Notes under the pieces: model-generated
Told to the model about the DNA's origin: nothing
Database searches by the model: none
Seen by the model: only the letters and a program-made list of their open reading frames with translations
Program-made: the position numbers and the translations under genes
Source of the DNA: Umbelopsis ramanniana AG
Taxonomy: Eukaryota; Mucoromycota; Umbelopsidomycetes; Umbelopsidales; Umbelopsidaceae
Direction of reading: 5' to 3'
DNA length: 64,000 nt
Assembly: GCF_025399195.1 (NCBI RefSeq)
Contig: NW_026252136.1
Coordinates: 1 to 64,000 of the forward strand
Part shown: one piece after another, positions 58,844-64,000 of the stretch
Layout: each line of letters begins with the position of its first letter
How positions within the stretch are numbered: the first letter of the stretch is position 1

Positions 58844-59021
58844 TTCGATGAAAGAATGCTGGTTGTTAGAAACGCCAAACGGAGAGGCGACCTGGTTTTG
58901 AACATAAGAAGTTTTCCCACGAAGTCGCTCACATGATTGATTGGTAAATCAAATTGACGGATTTATCCCTTCGCTTCTTCAAGCAAAGAAACTCCCCCAC
59001 CCACATCTCTCTCTAATCCCC
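58844..59021. promoter_or_regulatory. Bidirectional promoter between PCCB and PCCA
   Basis: Only 178 bases separate the two start codons. It contains an inverted CCAAT box (ATTGG at 58940-58944) near the middle and a C-rich tract (ACTCCCCCACCCACATC) close to the PCCA start. No TATA box is seen on either strand. This layout would tie transcription of the two subunits together. Confidence 0.6.
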
Positions 59022-61569
59022 ATGCTGCCTCGTATTGTGTCGTCGGCTGCTCTGAGATCAGCTGTCATTGGCTCGTCGAGACGTACTCACGCTGTCATCG
59101 TCCGCCGTACAGCTGCTGTGCTACCTGTTCCTGTCATTCGTAACTTCCATCCTACGCGCTCATATGTGTCCTCTACCAAGCATACACAAGCTGAATACGT
59201 GAACACAGTCAAGGATTATGGGAAGGTGGGCTTATTATAATTTGTTTTGGATTGTTCATGATAAGTTTCGAGATTGCTCATGCTTGCTTGCCTTGTGTAG
59301 ACATTTGACAAGATATTGATTGCAAATCGAGGAGAGATTGCCTGCCGAGTTATTCGGTCAGCAAAGAAGATGGGTATCAAGACTGTAGCTATCCATTCCG
59401 ATGCAGATGCCAACGCTTTGCATGTCCAACTTGCCGATGAAGCTGTCAACGTTGGTCCTGCACCCACCTCACAATCCTACTTGTCTATTCCAAATATCAT
59501 TGCGGCCATCCGTCAAACTGGTGCTCAGGCTGTTCATCCCGGTTATGGATTCTTGAGTGAAAATGCTCATTTTGTCAAAGCTCTCGAGGCTGAAGGTGTT
59601 GTTTTCATCGGTCCTTCTGAGTCTGCCATGGCTGACATGGGAGACAAGATCGAATCCAAGATTATTGCCAAAGCTAGTGGTGTCAATACCATTCCCGGAT
59701 ACAATGGAGTTGTTGAAAGCATTGAACACGCAAAAACAATTGCTCATGATATCACCTACCCTGTCATGATCAAGGCTAGTGCTGGTGGTGGTGGTAAGGG
59801 TATGCGTATCGCTTGGTAAGTTGAACGAGATTAAATGAAATGCACGACGCGCTGTATCTCACACAATTTTTTTCTGAAATTTTCCAGGAACGATACTGAG
59901 TTGGTTGAAGGCTACAAGCTGGCCAAGCAAGAATCCTTGTCGTCTTTTGGTGACGACCGTCTATTGATCGAAAAGTACATTGACAACCCGCGTCATATTG
60001 AAATCCAGGTCCTTGGTGATAAGCATGGAAACGTCATCTATCTTCCCGAGCGTGAATGCTCTATCCAGCGAAGAAATCAAAAGGTGGTTGAGGAGGCTCC
60101 CAGTGTTCACATTGATCCTGAAACTCGCCGCAAGATGGGAGAACAAGCCGTTGCTCTCTCCAAGCACGTCGGATATAGCTCTGCTGGTACTGTGGAATTC
60201 CTTGCTGATTCTCAGCGAAACTTTTACTTCTTGGAAATGAACACTCGCTTGCAAGTGGAACATCCCATTACCGAATATATCACGGGCATTGACTTGGTCG
60301 AACAAATGATTCGTTCTGCTGCTGGCCAGGAACTTAGTATCAAACAAGAAGACGTTGGCATCAAAGGCTGGGCTATTGAATCCCGTGTCTATGCTGAGGA
60401 TCCCGAGAAGTATTTACCCTCTATTGGTCGTCTGACGAAGTACATTGAGCCTAGAGATGATATTGGTAACGTTCGTTGCGACTCTGGTATCGTTGAAGGT
60501 TCCGAAATCTCCATTTACTACGATCCAATGATTTGCAAGTTGGTCACTTATGGACAGACCCGTGACCAAGCCATCGCCACCATGCAGAAGGCCTTGGATG
60601 AATATGTCATCAAGGGTGTTACTCACAATATCCCACTGTTGCGCGAAATTGTCAGCCATCCTCGATTCCAATCCGGCAAGATCTCTACCAAGTTTTTGGC
60701 CGAGGAATACCCTGAAGGTTTCAAAGGCACTCAGCTAGACGCAGATGCTGTCAAAGACCTTGCTTCCATTAGTTCCGTTCTGTGGGCTAAGCGAGAAGTT
60801 GGTAAGTGGGCATTTACCGAGGGTAAAGGCGGTGCTTCATCTAAGCCTCCCACGGAATGGTCTGTATGGGTCAATGTCGCTGGTGGCCAAAACACTGAAG
60901 ACAACAGCACGCTTATTACCATTCGCAAGCTCACTGATGATGAATTTGAGGTATGTGTTTTGCAAAGTATAGTACTGAGTGTTTATATGTTATGTAAACT
61001 CATCATCATAACCCTTCTGCTCTTCAGGTTTCCAGCCCTACATATGGCACTCAAGTCCTCTCAGCTGCATGGCCTCTCGAGACTCCTTTGGCACATGCAC
61101 TTTTCAAAGATACCGGAAAGAAACTCACTGTTCAATACCTCGACGTTTTACCTCTTGGATTTAAGATCCAACATTTAGGAAGCAAGGTACAGCAGTGAAA
61201 TACATGCATTACTTCTTTTTTTGAACCGCTTTACTCACCAATCCATTGGCTCCCTTCGTACAGTTTGACGTCACCATTCAAAACCAACGCCAACACGAAC
61301 TTTCTAAATACATGATTGAAAAGCCAAAGCAAGACATGGCCAAGTTCATTCTTTCACCCATGCCTGGAAGCGTGGTCAGTGTTGCTGTCAAGGTCGGTGA
61401 TGTGATTGCTGAAGGTGAAGAACTTGCCGTTGTCGAAGCTATGAAGATGCAAAATGTCCTTCGCTCTGCTCGTGCTGGCAAAATTAAGAAAATCAATGTC
61501 CAACCTGGCAATGCCGTTGCTGCTGACGAAATTATCATTGAAATAGACGATGAAGTCAAGACTGAATAG
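59022..61569 (+). CDS. PCCA: Propionyl-CoA carboxylase alpha subunit (biotin-containing)
   Basis: Biotin carboxylase plus biotin-carrier subunit in the mitochondrial matrix. The start at 59022 gives [20 protein letters not shown], a presequence. The biotin carboxylase domain has [49 protein letters not shown] (ATP-grasp glycine loop), [39 protein letters not shown] and [12 protein letters not shown] connecting domain follows, with [15 protein letters not shown]. The biotinyl domain has [16 protein letters not shown] and VVEAMKMQN with the biotinylated Lys, and the end is [13 protein letters not shown]. About 710 residues and five or so exons. Partner of the divergent PCCB gene; the product feeds B12-dependent methylmalonyl-CoA mutase if that is present elsewhere. 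Confidence 0.94.
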
Positions 61570-61732
61570 ATATGCCTGCCCAATCTGTTCGCGTATTGCC
61601 AGACCAGTAATGATTATCATAAAATAAAAAAAGCGATTCATTTTTTTTTTCTTTTGGTTCGTAATTCAAAAAATTAATATACAATTGGAGGTTGTTGAAG
61701 GATATGAGTCTATAACAGGGATGGTTTGCCGT

Positions 61733-62067
61733 CTATTTGGCTTTGGTGAATCGGTACGAGAATCTCTTTCGAGTAGAAGCGAATTCACCGAGCTTGTGTC
61801 CAATCATTTCTTCCGTAACGTTGATTGGAATGTAGTCCTTTCCATTGTGAACAAGGAATTTGAGGCCAACAAATGAAGGAAGAATGGTGCAGCTGCGAGC
61901 TGTTGTTGTTGATAGAATGTTATGTTATGTTAGTAACTCGTCTATGAAATATTCGGTGGTATTCACTAAAGCATACCCTGTGTTGCAATGGGAGTGCCAT
62001 TCTGAATGGCTTGACGAAGGCCAGGGAATGCGACAAAGAATGGACCTTTCCAAGCTGCTCGTGGCAT
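61733..62067 (-). CDS. RSM19: Mitochondrial ribosomal protein uS19m, two exons
   Basis: Small-subunit head protein of the mitochondrial ribosome, 91 residues like bacterial S19. The start at 62067 gives [29 protein letters not shown]; the intron has a GTATGC donor and CAACAG acceptor and joins in frame to [55 protein letters not shown] and TAG at 61733-61735. SCTILP, the VHNGK turn, and GHKLGEF.STRKRF are diagnostic of S19. There is no N-terminal extension, as in most fungal Rsm19. The gene is small enough to be missed by frame length alone. Confidence 0.93.
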
Positions 62068-62185
62068 GTTGTAGTAAGATTTCAAAATGTTAAGAACAAG
62101 GGCGAGTGTTAGGGATTTTTGCTACAACGCAGCTCAGCCACTCAAAGGAAAATGCCAGTCACAAAGTTCTTGAAGTTGAACAGAC
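62068..62185. promoter_or_regulatory. Bidirectional promoter between uS19m and mitochondrial LysRS genes
   Basis: Only 118 bases lie between the divergent start codons. No TATA or CCAAT box is seen. Both products serve mitochondrial translation. Confidence 0.5.
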
Positions 62186-64000
62186 ATGCTCAGGCACCGC
62201 ACCTCACCGTACAGCATTATGTCGCAGAAATGGAGCCAGACTTGTCGAAGGGTGTGCATGCTGCAACGTGTATCGAATAGAACCACCAACTATCGCAACA
62301 TAGCAACAAGCACACCATGCAAAGCAAAGCGCTCACAAAGTCTCGCCGAAGCCGATTCACGGCCCGTCAAGGATGTTCGACAGATGGAGTTTCAGTCTTA
62401 CAACCTCAATCCATACCCGCGCTTAGCTACACCTCCTGCCACTGCTCCTATGGCGAGTATATCCTCAATAAAGCAGAAATGGGAAACAACCCTTGAAAAG
62501 GCCCAAAAAGCTGACCAGACCGTGACCTTGACTGGTGAGCTCTCCGCATACCTACCCATGTTCTCAAACATATACTCAATTCCTATTGTCCTTGGATGTA
62601 ATTAGGTCGTATCACTTCAAAGAGAGAGTCCAGTAATAAGCTTGTTTTTTACGATGTGACGTGTGATAGCCATGTCATGCAAGTGGTTGTATCCCGGTCA
62701 ACGTACCAAGGATCCCCAGAAGCATTTGCACAGATAAATAAGACTCTCTGCCGCGGCGATATAATAGGTAAGGATACGGTTGTTTTTCTCTCTTTATGTT
62801 GGATACCTTGTACTGAAACGATTTCCTCTACATAGCTGTTAGTGGTGTACCTGGCAAAACAAACCATGGCCAATTGAGTATATATGCAACAGAAAGATTG
62901 GACCTACTTTCCCCATGCTTGCACGATATTCCCAAAACAAAGTTGAATGATGCAGTAAGTGCAATGACTAACGGAAGGTAACAATTTGCGGCTGGCGTTT
63001 GGTAACTGTTTATTACCAGGGCAAGCGATTTCGAAATAGACATGTAGACCTCTTGACCAACCCAGACGCAATACAGACGTTACGAACTCGCGCTCAAGTA
63101 AGTCGGCACATGTGATCTTTCTTCAGTAGTCTCCTTAGTAACCTTTTATTTTCACTTTTTTGTCTCCTGAATCATTTAGATTATCAAATTCATACGACAA
63201 TTTTTAGACGCACGAGGATTTCTTGAAGTCGAGACTCCGGTACTTGCGACTCTAGCAGGAGGAGCTAATGCTAAACCGTTTGTCACCGTAGCCAATGCGT
63301 TGGACATGGAAATGCAACTTCGAATTGCTCCAGAACTTTACCTCAAGGTGTGTTTGTTTGGTTCTAAACCATTTTCCAGTAGTTTGGCAATGGCTAATCC
63401 TATATTCTGTAGCAATTGGTGATTGGAGGCTTGGACCGAGTATATGAGATTGGAAAGCAGTTTCGCAACGAAGGTATCGATGCTGATCATAACCCTGAAT
63501 TCACAACCTGCGAGTATTATCAAGCATATGGAAATTTAGAAGGCTTGCTTACCGATACAGAAACCATGCTCCGAAGTAAGTCTATCGCCACTTCACACGC
63601 TTTTGTGTTATTAAAAAATATTGATTGTTTCATTAGCCATGGTAGAGGATGTATGTGGGACCCACCAAGTTAAGACGCGAGACGGCACAATTATAGACTT
63701 TAGCAAGCCGTTCCGTAGAATCAATGTACTTGAAGAACTGGAACAAAAGACAAAGCAACCGTTACCAAACTTGGAAGATGCAGGTAAGAGCTTAACTTAC
63801 ATTGCTCGAAGCTCACATGAGTGAGAAGATTTGCACTTTACCTGTTTCGGACAAGTTCTAATGAAAAAGGTGTTGTTCTACAGACGCAGTGACCAATCTG
63901 CTGAGTATATGCCGTGAACAAAATATTCACGTACCGCAACCGCATACCGTTTCCCGCATTCTTGATAAACTCATATCGGGACTCATTGAACCTGAATGCA
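62186..64000 (+). CDS. MSK1: Mitochondrial class-II lysyl-tRNA synthetase (3' end outside window)
   Basis: Charges mitochondrial tRNA-Lys. The start at 62186 gives [20 protein letters not shown], a basic presequence running to NYRNIATS. Next come the anticodon-binding OB fold ([51 protein letters not shown]) and the catalytic core: [20 protein letters not shown] (motif 1), [53 protein letters not shown] (motif 2) and [15 protein letters not shown]. At least eight exons. The frame runs to the window edge in [18 protein letters not shown], before motif 3. Presequence-like N-terminus and divergence from a mitoribosomal gene support the mitochondrial form. Confidence 0.9.

Overview
The window is nuclear DNA of a filamentous fungus. 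Genes are dense, lie on both strands, and are interrupted by many short introns with GT(A/G)AGT donors and (C/T)AG acceptors, mostly about 40-100 nt long. The gene set includes CBP80, Cdc48, an Lst7/folliculin-type protein, Isn1 IMP 5'-nucleotidase, a Yra1/ALY factor, GH71 alpha-1,3-glucanase and a GPI-type acid phosphatase. Both subunits of propionyl-CoA carboxylase are present. Most Dikarya use the methylcitrate cycle instead, so this points to an early-diverging lineage such as Mucoromycota. That placement is an inference. I see no transposon, CRISPR array, rRNA or convincing tRNA.

Layout, left to right. 1-216: tail of an NmrA-like oxidoreductase. 703-4270 (-): nuclear cap-binding protein CBP80. 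5336-6939 (+): secreted GH71 glucanase. 7348-9477 (-): unrecognised one-membrane-segment protein. 10055-13213 (-): mitochondrially targeted AAA+ ATPase. 13313-14919 (-): RING protein. 15878-18089 (-) and 18485-20040 (+): a membrane-anchored laccase and a GPI-type acid phosphatase, divergent around an E-box. 20291-22794 (-): Rex1-type exonuclease. 23076-24229 (+): Q/G repeat protein. 26171-27987 (+): ankyrin protein. 28477-30094 (-): PA-TM-RING ligase. 30876-31723 (-): Yra1/ALY. 31887-33404 and 34000-35494 (-): tandem class-V PLP enzymes.

37039-45701 holds the most cluster-like region. It contains three single-exon genes (GH95 alpha-L-fucosidase, GH1 beta-glycosidase and a LAC12-like sugar transporter) followed by two tandem SGNH esterases. 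In both esterases the catalytic serine is encoded by a 15-nt microexon. The transporter and the two apparently cytosolic glycosidases suggest uptake of a fucosylated oligosaccharide followed by digestion inside the cell.

46113-49004 (+) is CDC48, followed by a short folliculin (Lst7-like), a DUF202 membrane protein, ISN1 and an unrecognised spliced gene. The right end, 55275-64000, is a run of five nuclear genes for mitochondrial matrix proteins: uL2m, PCCB, PCCA, uS19m and mitochondrial lysyl-tRNA synthetase. PCCB/PCCA and uS19m/LysRS are each arranged head to head over very short shared promoters.

Exon joins were made by eye from splice signals and reading frame. Gene ends are usually firm, but individual internal splice sites may be off.
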